Origin: JBAYJS01 sp041664985
Lineage (GTDB): Bacteria; Patescibacteriota; Patescibacteriia; Buchananbacterales; UBA6539
Assembly (NCBI GenBank): GCA_041664985.1
Contig: JBAYJS010000003.1
Coordinates: 1-44,724 of the forward strand
Reading direction: 5' to 3'
DNA: 44,724 nt
This document shows positions 1 to 8,422 of the stretch, piece by piece (position 1 is the stretch's first letter; every line of letters begins with the position of its first letter). The notes below the pieces were generated by a model. It saw only the letters and a program-made list of their open reading frames with translations. It was not told the origin of the DNA and searched no databases. The position numbers and the translations under genes are program-made.

Positions 1-938
1 ACGTGAACCATGTGAGATTCAATGTCGTTGTCGGCTAATTTTTTCTGAAAATCATCGCGCTTTTGGACTTGAATGGTAAAAAGCCAATTACCACTTTCCC
101 GACCAGGTTTTCTTTCCAATAAAGTTAAACCGGCGACATTTTTTAATCCGCTCAAATATTGGTCGGCAATTTCTTTACGCCGTTTGGCCACGGCCTCAAT
201 TTTATCCAACTGAACATCTAAAATCGCCGCTGTCACGTCATTCATGTGATATTTATAACCGATCTCTTTAATTTGATACTTCCAATAAATATCACCTTTA
301 AACTCTCGATCAATACCGTACCAGCGCAAAATTTTGGCTCGTTTACTCTCAGCTTCATTTTTCATTGTTAACATGCCGCCATCAATCGAAGTGATTTGTT
401 TTATCGCTTGAAAAGAAAAACAGGTAAAATCAGAAACCGCGCCGATATATTTATCCTGGTATCTTGCCGCTAAAGCGTGAGCGGCATCTTCAATTACTCT
501 CAAATTGTGGTCTTTGGCAATGGCCATAATCTCTGCCATGTCGCAAGGATAACCGGCCCAATGGACAACCATAATCGCCTTGGTTTTTGGCGTAATTTTT
601 CTTTTGATATCCTCTGGGTCAATATTCATCGAACCGGCTTGAATATCGGCAAAAATCGCTTTGCTTTTTGAATACAAAATCGGAATGTTGGTTGCCGTGC
701 AAGTCATTGGCGTGGTAATCACTTCATCGTTTTCCTCAACTCCTGCCAATTTTAAAGCCAAATGCAAAGCCGCAGTACCGGAATTTACCGTTACTGAGTA
801 AGGAATATTAAATTGCTGACTGAATTTTTTTTCAACCTCGTCAACTTTTGGCCCTTGACCAATCCAACGAGTTTTTAAAATTTCAGTTATCACATCAATT
901 GCTTCTTTGGGCACATACGGCCAAAACATGGTAATCAT
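1..938 (-). CDS. DegT/DnrJ/EryC1/StrS-family sugar aminotransferase (3' end cut by window)
   Basis: PLP-dependent aminotransferase of the family that aminates keto sugars on nucleotide carriers. The first ~312 residues are visible and the C-terminus lies beyond the left edge. Seen: an N-terminal WIGQGPKVDEVE stretch, the NSGTAALHLAL cofactor-loop region near residue 52, an EDAAHA motif (~150-155) holding the aspartate that contacts the PLP ring, and FSFQAIKQIT with Lys180 as the likely Schiff-base lysine. ATG at 938 and ATG at 929 are in frame and I see no Shine-Dalgarno to choose between them; the family usually starts close to the FWPYVP stretch. It is the last visible gene of the minus-strand polysaccharide run, 13 bp after the preceding GT4 gene. 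The actual sugar substrate cannot be read. Confidence 0.9.
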   Translation of the reverse strand, partial: MITMFWPYVPKEAIDVITEILKTRWIGQGPKVDEVEKKFSQQFNIPYSVTVNSGTAALHLALKLAGVEENDEVITTPMTCTATNIPILYSKSKAIFADIQAGSMNIDPEDIKRKITPKTKAIMVVHWAGYPCDMAEIMAIAKDHNLRVIEDAAHALAARYQDKYIGAVSDFTCFSFQAIKQITSIDGGMLTMKNEAESKRAKILRWYGIDREFKGDIYWKYQIKEIGYKYHMNDVTAAILDVQLDKIEAVAKRRKEIADQYLSGLKNVAGLTLLERKPGRESGNWLFTIQVQKRDDFQKKLADNDIESHMVH

Positions 939-951
939 AGTTTATAAAAAA

Positions 952-2019
952 TTATTTTTTACTAATTAATAAATTTAAAACACTGATTAACTCCCCTGCG
1001 GTGGCTTTCGGGGTTAAAAGCTTTAAATAAACCTGATAGCCACCATCGGCAATTTGTTCTTTTAAGTCTGAATTATTTTTTAATTCTAAAATTTTTGCCG
1101 CTAAATCATTGGCATCAGCCATTTTGCAAAATAAACACGATTTTTTGTCTTCTAAAAATTCTCTCATTGCCGGCGTATCACCGGTAATGGTGGCAATTTT
1201 AGCAGCCATTGATTCAGTGATTTTAAAAGCGCCGCAACGAAAAGCTTTTGGCGTTTTACCAAACATCCCTAAACAAACATCGGCTTTAGCAATCATTTCG
1301 GCTAACTTTTCGTAAGGCAAAAAATCAATAAAATTTATATTGGCCAATTGCCACTCTTTAACTTTTTCAATTTCTGGCTGATAATCTTTTAATCGACCGA
1401 CAATATTAAATTTAATATCTTCATTTTTTAAAATTCTGGCCGCAGCGATTATATATTTCACCCCTTGAATGGGAATATAGGTGCCATGAAAATGAACCAA
1501 AAAATTTTTATCCTCCTTCTCAACTTGCCTGGGAAAAATCAATTTGTCATCACAACTGACCAAAATTCTTTTAAATTTTTCCTTTTTAATTTTAAACGTT
1601 TCAATAAAAAATTTAATATGCTCATCTGCGTCCAATAAAATCATATCGGCCAACTTACAAGCCAACCAATCAATTGCCCAATATTTTTTGGCCATCAAAC
1701 TTTTTGGCAAATACTGAGCTCGGTCTAAAATCACCGAATCATACATTGAAACAAAAGCATCAAAAACAATTTTTTTACCAGACATTTTTGCCAAAAACCA
1801 AGCCAAGGGCATAATCGTGTGTCCGGGAAAACCAACCACCATGACATCATAATTTTTTCTAATCGGCCAATAAGCTTTTAACAGCTGAAAATATTTTTTA
1901 TTACTTTTTTCACGGGTATTGCATTCAATCACTTCGATATTATTTTCTCTCAATCCCCCAATCAAAGTCAGATTGCGGGTATAGGTTGGTTTATAAATAC
2001 CAAAATAGCAAACTCTCAT
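952..2019 (-). CDS. GT4-type glycosyltransferase
   Basis: 355 residues, the usual length for a GT-B fold retaining glycosyltransferase. The N-terminal half has alternating strand/helix segments (MRVCYFGIYKP, YDVMVVGFPGH). The C-terminal half has the nucleotide-sugar domain: FLVHFHGTYIPIQGVKYII (~170-190), NIVGR, then GAFKITESMAAKIATITGD near residue 275, which stands where the E-x7-E donor-binding motif lies in GT4 enzymes; only the second acidic residue is clear. It overlaps the upstream GT-A-like gene by four bases (ATGA), so the two are probably translationally coupled. Probably adds one sugar to a lipid-linked surface glycan at the cytoplasmic face. Donor and acceptor are unknown. Confidence 0.82.
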   Translation of the reverse strand: MRVCYFGIYKPTYTRNLTLIGGLRENNIEVIECNTREKSNKKYFQLLKAYWPIRKNYDVMVVGFPGHTIMPLAWFLAKMSGKKIVFDAFVSMYDSVILDRAQYLPKSLMAKKYWAIDWLACKLADMILLDADEHIKFFIETFKIKKEKFKRILVSCDDKLIFPRQVEKEDKNFLVHFHGTYIPIQGVKYIIAAARILKNEDIKFNIVGRLKDYQPEIEKVKEWQLANINFIDFLPYEKLAEMIAKADVCLGMFGKTPKAFRCGAFKITESMAAKIATITGDTPAMREFLEDKKSCLFCKMADANDLAAKILELKNNSDLKEQIADGGYQVYLKLLTPKATAGELISVLNLLISKK

Positions 2020-2927
2020 GATAATATTTTATCTTTTAAAATTTCAATTCCCTCAATGTAAAAAAGCGGGCGTCTGGGGCTGGTGTAATGCTTGGCAATG
2101 GTATTTTGATCAACTGTTTGATGAATAAAATATTTATCTTTTGACCAAGCGTTTAAATTATTCAGACAATAAGCATGGCCGGCTTGCTCCAAAAAATAAA
2201 AATTTCTTTTTTGAGCAGTATCAAATTTGGTTAAAAATTCAGCCAAGCGATTTAAATCAAAATTATCTTTAGAATAAAAAATTACCCCGGCATTAAAATT
2301 GGCCAAATCATCACTTAATTTAGTGCCATCTTTAAAATAAACATAATTACCGCCGCCATTACCGCCAATCATCAACGACTTTGGCAAACTTAAGTTTAGC
2401 TGATCAAAAATTGCCTGGGAATCTTTAAACCACAAAATATCAGAATCAAACAATAAATGAAATTTTTTGTCCGAGACAAAAAAACTATCAATTATTTTTT
2501 TGGTAAACAAATCATTTTGATGTTCGATTCTGAATTGCTTAATAACCGGATGAGCGTTTAAACCCTGAGAGTTTTTTTCTAAAATATCACTTGGCTCAAT
2601 AAAAATCGCATCCAAAAAAAACTGGCTGATTAATTTTTTATCATCAGGCGTCAAGCTGCCGTCGCTGTGGATATATAGCTGACCAATAACTTTCGAAAAG
2701 TAATAAAAACTGGCAAGCGACCAAATTAACATGACTAAATCGCGGTGGCAGGTTAAAATATGAATTGATAATTCAGTATTATTAATCGGTTTGCTTAAAA
2801 CTTTTTTGCCCGCTAAAATTTTTGGCGCTAAAAAAAACTTATTGTTTAAATACTGAAAGCCTTTTTTATATTGAAAAAAAGACTTCTTTAGGTAAAAAAT
2901 TTCTAGTTTAATTTTTTTTAAATTCAT
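2016..2927 (-). CDS. Putative GT-A-fold glycosyltransferase (GT8/GT77-like)
   Basis: 303 residues from ATG 2927; a TTG three bases upstream would add one residue and is less likely. Not a close match to any family I can name with certainty. Motifs suggest a nucleotide-diphospho-sugar transferase: SIHILTCHRD near the N-terminus, LLFDSDILWF with a DxD metal/UDP-sugar motif (Asp161-Asp163), NFNAGVIFY at ~211-218 as in retaining GT-A enzymes, LEQAGHAYCL at ~246-255, and a late histidine in AKHYTSP (~280). It sits between two GT4 genes, starting 5 bp after one and overlapping the next by 4 bp, which supports a role in the same glycan pathway. The family call is inference; the DxD and the context are direct observation. 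Confidence 0.6.
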   Translation of the reverse strand: MNLKKIKLEIFYLKKSFFQYKKGFQYLNNKFFLAPKILAGKKVLSKPINNTELSIHILTCHRDLVMLIWSLASFYYFSKVIGQLYIHSDGSLTPDDKKLISQFFLDAIFIEPSDILEKNSQGLNAHPVIKQFRIEHQNDLFTKKIIDSFFVSDKKFHLLFDSDILWFKDSQAIFDQLNLSLPKSLMIGGNGGGNYVYFKDGTKLSDDLANFNAGVIFYSKDNFDLNRLAEFLTKFDTAQKRNFYFLEQAGHAYCLNNLNAWSKDKYFIHQTVDQNTIAKHYTSPRRPLFYIEGIEILKDKILS

Positions 2928-2932
2928 CAAAC

Positions 2933-4027
2933 TTATTTTTTAAACTGATCAACAATTTTTTTACTTAAATTATTCAAATCGTGATTGGCAACGACCTCTT
3001 TTCTCAGTCTATTTTTCATTTCTTCTTTTTTTTCTTTGGGCAAACTCATCACCCAAGAAATTTTTTGGGCCAATTTACTCGGTTGATTTTGCTCAACCAT
3101 AAAATCCGGACCCAAAACCGGTTTAAATGCATCGTTGCTGGTCAAAACCATAGTAGCGCAAGACATCGCTTCCAAAACGGTTTTATCAATACTACCGGTA
3201 TGGCTTAAATTAACAAACAAATCCGCATCTTGATAATGACCAATTGTTTCAACATTGGGAATAGCGCCTAAAAAGCTAATTACTCCCTCTAATTTCATAG
3301 CCACTACCATTTGCTTGAGATTAGCCAAATAAACTTTTTGTTCAGGCAACCCTGGTCCGCCGATAATATCAACGTGCAAGCCAGAAACTTTTTTATCATT
3401 AACTAAAATATCAACCGCTTTAATTAAGCTTTCGTAATCTTTAGTTGGTGAAATTCGGCCGATGCTTAAAATTTTAAATTTTGCCAAATTACCTTCGACT
3501 CTACCAGCTAAATAAAATTTTGTGACTGTTTCCTGCCCGGGAACCGGCGGATGAAAAAAATCAGTATCAATACCGTGGCCGGTGGCAATTACTTTTTTGG
3601 ATGGCAACCGAAAACTTTCTTTGGAAGCAGTTAAAATCGTGTCAGCAATTTTTTCCATTAATTTCATTTTAAAAGAAACTTTACCGTGGGTATACCAAGA
3701 AACAATTTTTTTTCTGAATAATTTGGCGGCTGGGGAAATAGCAATGGTGTATTCCGGATTCATATGGCAAAAAATACCATCGGCTTTAGGCACAAGTTTG
3801 AAAGCCAAAAATTGAAAACGAAAAAAACGTTGCCAACGACTGACACCGCTTTCTTTGCCTAAAGAATAGATTTTTACGTTTGCCGGCAAACCATTAATGT
3901 CGCCTTTTTCCAGACACAAAACATCCAAAGCGTCTAAATTAGCGGCAATTTTTTTTACCCAACCGTAGGCAAAGCCCGCCAAGGGATCGAATCGATCAAT
4001 TTTTCGAGTAACCATTAAAAGTCGCAT
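2933..4027 (-). CDS. GT4-type glycosyltransferase
   Basis: 364 residues with the two Rossmann-like halves of GT-B enzymes. The N-terminus has a SGVSRW stretch and a GIFCHMNPEY segment. The linker holds GHGIDTDFFHPP, a very common GT4 signature for the start of the donor-binding domain. Then come KILSIGRISPTKDYESLIKA (~205-225), a DIIGGPGLPEQ segment, GAIPNVETIGHYQDADLFVNLS and SIDKTVLEAMSCATMVLTSN. The E-x7-E motif is partly kept: LEAM is clear but the first acidic residue is Asp or shifted. It starts 9 bp after the stop of the next gene upstream. Donor and acceptor unknown. Confidence 0.88.
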   Translation of the reverse strand: MRLLMVTRKIDRFDPLAGFAYGWVKKIAANLDALDVLCLEKGDINGLPANVKIYSLGKESGVSRWQRFFRFQFLAFKLVPKADGIFCHMNPEYTIAISPAAKLFRKKIVSWYTHGKVSFKMKLMEKIADTILTASKESFRLPSKKVIATGHGIDTDFFHPPVPGQETVTKFYLAGRVEGNLAKFKILSIGRISPTKDYESLIKAVDILVNDKKVSGLHVDIIGGPGLPEQKVYLANLKQMVVAMKLEGVISFLGAIPNVETIGHYQDADLFVNLSHTGSIDKTVLEAMSCATMVLTSNDAFKPVLGPDFMVEQNQPSKLAQKISWVMSLPKEKKEEMKNRLRKEVVANHDLNNLSKKIVDQFKK

Positions 4028-4036
4028 AATGTAGTA

Positions 4037-5176
4037 TTACCCTTGGGCAATTAGTTTCTGCCAAAAATTAATTATTTCTTGAGTGTTGATACCGCCATCA
4101 AATCGGCTGCTGGCAGATTTTTTAGCATTGGCTGCCAATTGATCTACTAATTCATCATTTTGCAATAATTTTAAAATATTAACGGCTAAATTGGCGCTAT
4201 CACCAACCGGCGAAAGCAACCCAGTTTGACCGTCAATTATAATTTCCCTTGCACCAGTAGTAGACGTGGCAACCGAAGTTTTATTACAAGCGGCAGCTTC
4301 GACAAAAATTTTGCCAAAACTTTCCGAAGTGCTTGAATTAACCAAAAAATTACAAGCCGCATAATAATTTACCAAATCTTCATGTTCGATTTTTCCCAAA
4401 AATTTTACCTCACTTAGATTCATTTCTAAAGCTTGAGCCTGCCAAGCCGGTTTCAGACTACCATCGCCAACAATCAATAAAACAAAATCAGGATAAGTTT
4501 CTTTAACTTTTTGTAAAGCTGAAAACAAAGTCGGCAAATCTTTTTCTTTTTCCTGACGGCCAACAAAAAGAAGAATTTTTTTTGATTGATATTGATCTTT
4601 CAAAGCTTGAACTTTGGCCTTATCCCAATTGCCAAATTTGACCAGAGAAACCGGCGTAGAAATTACTCTGATTTTTTCTGGCGTGACTTTTGATGCAACT
4701 AATTTTTCTTTAATCCCGCCACTCATCACCCGGATACCATCGGCTTTTTTTGCCAAAAACATTGAAATTGGCACCAATAAAAAATTGTACCATTTTTCCT
4801 TGAGCCATTCTTTATTTTTCACGTAGTCGCCGTGAAAATGAATTAGTAGTTTAGCCTTAAATTGTTTAGCTAAAAAATAGCCAACTAAACCTGAAATAAA
4901 CGGCGCTTGGGTAACTACTAATTGATATTGAGTGCTACCAAAAAGCCGACGGCCAATATTGTAGGCATCAACTAAATACAAAAATTTATTTTTTGAATTG
5001 GTCGGATAAGCTGTGACATTTTCCGAAATTTTGTTTTGAGTAAATCCGGCGCGAGAAAAAACAATAATATCAAGCTTTTGGACATATTTACCGTACTCTC
5101 GATGGCGGGAAGTAACGTCACCCAGCTCCCCTTTTCCCAGCAAGCCTCGGTCTAAGCTAATCATTAAAACTTTCAT
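4037..5176 (-). CDS. GT4-type glycosyltransferase
   Basis: 379 residues from ATG 5176. A longer reading frame begins at 5227 but would overlap the dehydratase gene by 38 bp and put 17 unlikely residues before MKVLMISLDRG, so the inner start is preferred; it leaves a 13-bp gap. GT-B features: LDRGLLGKGELGDV at the N-terminus, LLIHFHGDYVKN mid-domain, ILLFVGRQEKEKDLPTLFSAL opening the donor domain, LVNSSTSESFGKIFVEAAACN with an intact E-x7-E, and TTGAREIIIDGQTGLL. It resembles GT4 enzymes that add mannose, glucose or N-acetyl sugars to lipid-linked glycans. Placed directly after a GDP-mannose dehydratase-like gene, it could use a GDP-deoxyhexose, but this is only inference. Confidence 0.88.
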   Translation of the reverse strand: MKVLMISLDRGLLGKGELGDVTSRHREYGKYVQKLDIIVFSRAGFTQNKISENVTAYPTNSKNKFLYLVDAYNIGRRLFGSTQYQLVVTQAPFISGLVGYFLAKQFKAKLLIHFHGDYVKNKEWLKEKWYNFLLVPISMFLAKKADGIRVMSGGIKEKLVASKVTPEKIRVISTPVSLVKFGNWDKAKVQALKDQYQSKKILLFVGRQEKEKDLPTLFSALQKVKETYPDFVLLIVGDGSLKPAWQAQALEMNLSEVKFLGKIEHEDLVNYYAACNFLVNSSTSESFGKIFVEAAACNKTSVATSTTGAREIIIDGQTGLLSPVGDSANLAVNILKLLQNDELVDQLAANAKKSASSRFDGGINTQEIINFWQKLIAQG

Positions 5177-5189
5177 AATTAAAATTTGT

Positions 5190-6167
5190 TTAAACCCGCT
5201 TGCGCCAATAATTAAGCATATCTTCAAGCGTTTGATTTAAATAATCAATTTTTATTTCCCAACCGGTTGCTTGCTTAAATTTGCTGCAATCGCCACTTAA
5301 CAATAAAACGTCTGATGGTCTCATCCGCTCCGGATCGTTTTGAATTTTTATGTCTTTGACTGTTGATAAAGACAAAAGTTTATCCAGCACTTCTTTAATA
5401 CTGTAAGCCTTTTGCGAGCAAATATTATAAACTTCACCGGGCTGACATTTTTCAGTCGCCAACCAGTAGGCTCTGACCATATCCCTGACGTCGGTGAAAT
5501 CCCTTTTGGCTTCCAGATTGCCAACTTTGATGATCGGCTCCTGCAATCCTTTTTCAATTTTGGCTATCTGCTGGGCAAAGTTGCTGTCAACAAAAACTTC
5601 GCCGCGGCGCGGACCGCTATGATTAAAAGCCCGACTTCTGATTGATTTGATTTGATAAGAATGCCAATACTGAAAACCTAAAAAATCCTGGCAAACTTTG
5701 CTGACCGCATAGGGTGAAAGCGGCCGCAGTGGATTTGTTTCTTTGATTGGTATTTCCTCGGGATGGACCAAGCCGTACTCTTCCGAAGAACCGGCAATTA
5801 AAATCACCGGGTCATAGCTTTTTTCTTTTGATTTTATTTTTCTAATTGCCTCTAAAATATTACACTGTCCGGTAATATTAATAGTCAGCGTTTCAGCCGG
5901 CGATTCCCATGAAGCCGGGACGTAACTTTGGGCGGCTAAATGAAAAATTTTATCCGGCCGAACCTCATCAATAACCTCATAGACATTGTGGGCGTCTTTA
6001 ATATCACATTCATAAAATTTAAATTTGTCTTTAAACTCCTCAATATTTTCTGCCTTGCTGCGCCATCTTTTTATGCCAAAAATTTCCACAGCCGGAAATT
6101 CTGACAAAATATAATCGGCCAAATGACTGCCGGCAAAACCGGTAATTCCCGTAATCAATACTTTCAT
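5190..6167 (-). CDS. gmd: GDP-mannose 4,6-dehydratase-like SDR (GMD/RMD family)
   Basis: 325-residue extended short-chain dehydrogenase. GMD converts GDP-mannose to GDP-4-keto-6-deoxymannose, the first step to GDP-rhamnose, GDP-fucose and related deoxy sugars; the sister enzyme RMD reduces that product. Seen: NAD(P) motif TGITGFAGSHL (residues 6-16), HLAAQSYVPASW, GSSEEYG at ~126-132, the catalytic SPYAVSK with Tyr153 and Lys157, FNHSGPRRGEVFVDSNFA, and RDFTDVRDMVRAYWLA. The set is strongly GMD-like, but the protein is shorter than classical GMD (~350-370) and nearer RMD length, so RMD or another GDP/UDP-hexose SDR remains possible. Cytoplasmic; it lies among the GT4 genes that would use its product. 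Confidence 0.78.
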   Translation of the reverse strand: MKVLITGITGFAGSHLADYILSEFPAVEIFGIKRWRSKAENIEEFKDKFKFYECDIKDAHNVYEVIDEVRPDKIFHLAAQSYVPASWESPAETLTINITGQCNILEAIRKIKSKEKSYDPVILIAGSSEEYGLVHPEEIPIKETNPLRPLSPYAVSKVCQDFLGFQYWHSYQIKSIRSRAFNHSGPRRGEVFVDSNFAQQIAKIEKGLQEPIIKVGNLEAKRDFTDVRDMVRAYWLATEKCQPGEVYNICSQKAYSIKEVLDKLLSLSTVKDIKIQNDPERMRPSDVLLLSGDCSKFKQATGWEIKIDYLNQTLEDMLNYWRKRV

Positions 6168-6188
6168 AATTTTATGATTATAATTTAA

Positions 6189-7307
6189 TTACTTAATTGA
6201 TTCTAAAACGTCTACGGTACGATTAATCATTTCTTCAAAAGTAAATTTTTCTAAAACCTTTTTTGAATTTTCAACAAATTTTTGGCCAAGCTCTGGACTA
6301 TTATAAATTTTTAAAATTGCTGCTTTCAGTTCTTCTTTATTATTATATTCAATCAGTAAACCGTTTTTTTCATTTTCAATTAATTCCGGATTGCCGCCGA
6401 TATTAGTAGTAACTACTGGCACGCTAGCTGCCATGGCTTCCAAAATTGTATGGGACAAACCTTCATAGCCGGTATTTAAAACAAATATGCCAGCCGCTGA
6501 TAAATTTGAAACAACTTCTTGATGACTGACATTTGAAATAGAAACATTGTTTTCTAATTTTAAATCACTGATTAATTTTTCTAATCTTTCTTTTTGCGGC
6601 CCAAAACCAAAAATCTTTAATTTAAAATCGGAATTTTGTTGTAAAAGTTCTGGCATTAAACCAATCAAAGTATCAAAGCCTTTCCAGGGCACCAACCGAC
6701 CAACTGAAACAATTAAATTTTTATCAGGCGTCTGAAACTTGTCACTAAATTCCAAATCAAAAGAATTATAAATCACTTCAATTTTTTCTTCAGAAACACC
6801 CCAACCAGAAACGATTTTTTTTAAATATTGACTGGGCACAATGACTTTGGCTGATTGTTGGCAAACCCAAGCTTGGATTCTTTGGAGTGAACCGATTTTG
6901 CCACCAAAAGATTTTTTTTGAAAATCATCGATACCAACCTCGGTAATTTTTAAATTTCTCGCCTGTTCCCAGGCGTAGTCACCAACCACTTTAACCACGA
7001 CTTTTTTGTTTAAAATTTTTCCGACAATAGCAGCAGGCAATCCCGAGCTAACCGGCCCTTGAGCATAAATCAAATCACAATCTTTAGCCAGTTCTTTTAA
7101 TTTTTTGAAATAACGCCAATAATGTTTTAACGGATTTTTTGATCTTAAAATTCTAACTGCCAAATCAGCACCGGGTTTGTCACTATAACAAATTAATTCG
7201 ACTGCATAACCCAGTTTTTTAAACTGGTTAAAAATTTTTTGGCTGTACGTTGCCGGGCCGCCAATATCAGGCGGAAAAATTTCAGCGGCAATTAATATTT
7301 TTTTCAT
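6189..7307 (-). CDS. GT4-type glycosyltransferase
   Basis: 372 residues from ATG 7307, which overlaps the upstream stop in an ATGA; a start at 7352 would add 15 poorly fitting residues. The N-terminus MKKILIAAEIFPPDIGGPATYSQ is the classic acceptor-side glycine-rich opening of GT4 enzymes. Further motifs: KVVVKVVGDYAWEQ, YNSFDLEFS, LIVSVGRLVPWKGFDTLIGLM, and LNTGYEGLSHTILEAMAASVPVV with an intact E-x7-E, then NIGGNPELIE. Cytoplasmic or membrane-peripheral enzyme for surface glycan assembly. The specific sugar cannot be read from the sequence. Confidence 0.92.
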   Translation of the reverse strand: MKKILIAAEIFPPDIGGPATYSQKIFNQFKKLGYAVELICYSDKPGADLAVRILRSKNPLKHYWRYFKKLKELAKDCDLIYAQGPVSSGLPAAIVGKILNKKVVVKVVGDYAWEQARNLKITEVGIDDFQKKSFGGKIGSLQRIQAWVCQQSAKVIVPSQYLKKIVSGWGVSEEKIEVIYNSFDLEFSDKFQTPDKNLIVSVGRLVPWKGFDTLIGLMPELLQQNSDFKLKIFGFGPQKERLEKLISDLKLENNVSISNVSHQEVVSNLSAAGIFVLNTGYEGLSHTILEAMAASVPVVTTNIGGNPELIENEKNGLLIEYNNKEELKAAILKIYNSPELGQKFVENSKKVLEKFTFEEMINRTVDVLESIK

Positions 7308-8422
7308 AAAGACTGAAAAATATCTTTCATGCCTAAAGCGATTTTTTGCCAATCGTAATCTTTGACTACCAATTGACTGCCATTATCAATTAATTTCTGG
7401 CGCAAACTGTTATCATTAAGTAAAATTTGAATTTTAGCCGACAAATCACTTGGATTATTAACTTCGCAAAACAAACCGTTTTCACCGTCGCGCAAAAAAT
7501 CAGGAATACCGCCGACTTTGGTACCAATCACGGCAAGCCCCGCTGCCATAGCTTCCAAAAATGCCGAGCCTAAACCTTCGGATCTTGAAGGCCGCACAAA
7601 AATGTCTGACATTTTTAAATAAATCGGTAAATTTTTCTGGTCAATATAACCCAAAAATAAAATTTTATCTCTGACACCAAGCTCTTGAGCTAAAGATTTT
7701 AATTTTATTTCCCAAGAACCGCTGCCAATAATCAAAACTTTAACCGGCAGTTCTTTAATCGCTTTAATTAATGTATCAATCCCATTTTTAAAAACCAGTC
7801 GCGAGGTAGTAATAATCACTTTCTCGTGAGGCAAAATACCTAATTTCTGACGCAGCGCTTCGGTTTCGGCTGGCAAAAAAACCTTTTTAAATGATTCTAA
7901 ATCAACACCGTTGGGAATAATTTCAATTTTACCTTTAAAACCATAGCTAGTCGCGCGTTTAGCCAAATAAGTGCTGATCGCTTGAATTTGATCGGCTTTA
8001 CGATAAATATTTTTATAAGTTTTTCGCATAAACCAAGTTCGGCTCCAGATTCGGCGCAAAGAATCACCTTCTTGTAAAGTTAAAAGATATTTAACCTCGG
8101 GGAATTTTTCTTTAAATTTCAAAGCAACAATGCCGGCCTGATTGGCCATCACTGCCCAAACAACATCATACTTTTTTTCGGTTTGAAGTTCGGTGGCCTT
8201 TTTTAAAGCTTGCCAAGGAAAAAAATATTTTCCCAGCCAACCATTGCCGATCCGGTAAACTTTAATTTTTCCGATTTGCTCAATCGATTTTTGTTTTTTA
8301 TCAAGATTGACTGTCACCATATCAAAATCAATCCCTTCAATTCGATCCGTGATTTCTTTTACGGCAAGTTCTGCCCCGCCGATAAATGGCAAATACGCCA
8401 AAGAGACAATAAGTACTTTCAT
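7304..8422 (-). CDS. GT4-type glycosyltransferase
   Basis: 372 residues. The start overlaps the previous stop by one base (TAATG) and the end overlaps the next gene by four (ATGA), so it sits in a coupled run. N-terminus MKVLIVSLAYLPFIGGAELAVKEI has the acceptor-side glycine motif. IPNGVDLESFKK marks the interdomain linker; VIITTSRLVFKNGIDTLIKAI and IIGSGSWEIKLKSLAQELGV are donor-domain motifs; RPSRSEGLGSAFLEAMAAGLAVIGT holds a full E-x7-E; KVGGIPDFLRDGENGLF follows. A standard GT4 by every visible feature. Substrate unknown. Confidence 0.93.
   Translation of the reverse strand: MKVLIVSLAYLPFIGGAELAVKEITDRIEGIDFDMVTVNLDKKQKSIEQIGKIKVYRIGNGWLGKYFFPWQALKKATELQTEKKYDVVWAVMANQAGIVALKFKEKFPEVKYLLTLQEGDSLRRIWSRTWFMRKTYKNIYRKADQIQAISTYLAKRATSYGFKGKIEIIPNGVDLESFKKVFLPAETEALRQKLGILPHEKVIITTSRLVFKNGIDTLIKAIKELPVKVLIIGSGSWEIKLKSLAQELGVRDKILFLGYIDQKNLPIYLKMSDIFVRPSRSEGLGSAFLEAMAAGLAVIGTKVGGIPDFLRDGENGLFCEVNNPSDLSAKIQILLNDNSLRQKLIDNGSQLVVKDYDWQKIALGMKDIFQSL

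Noticed and set aside
5177..5227. Longer start of the GT4 gene at 5227
   Set aside because: It would overlap the dehydratase gene by 38 bp and add residues before a standard GT4 N-terminus.
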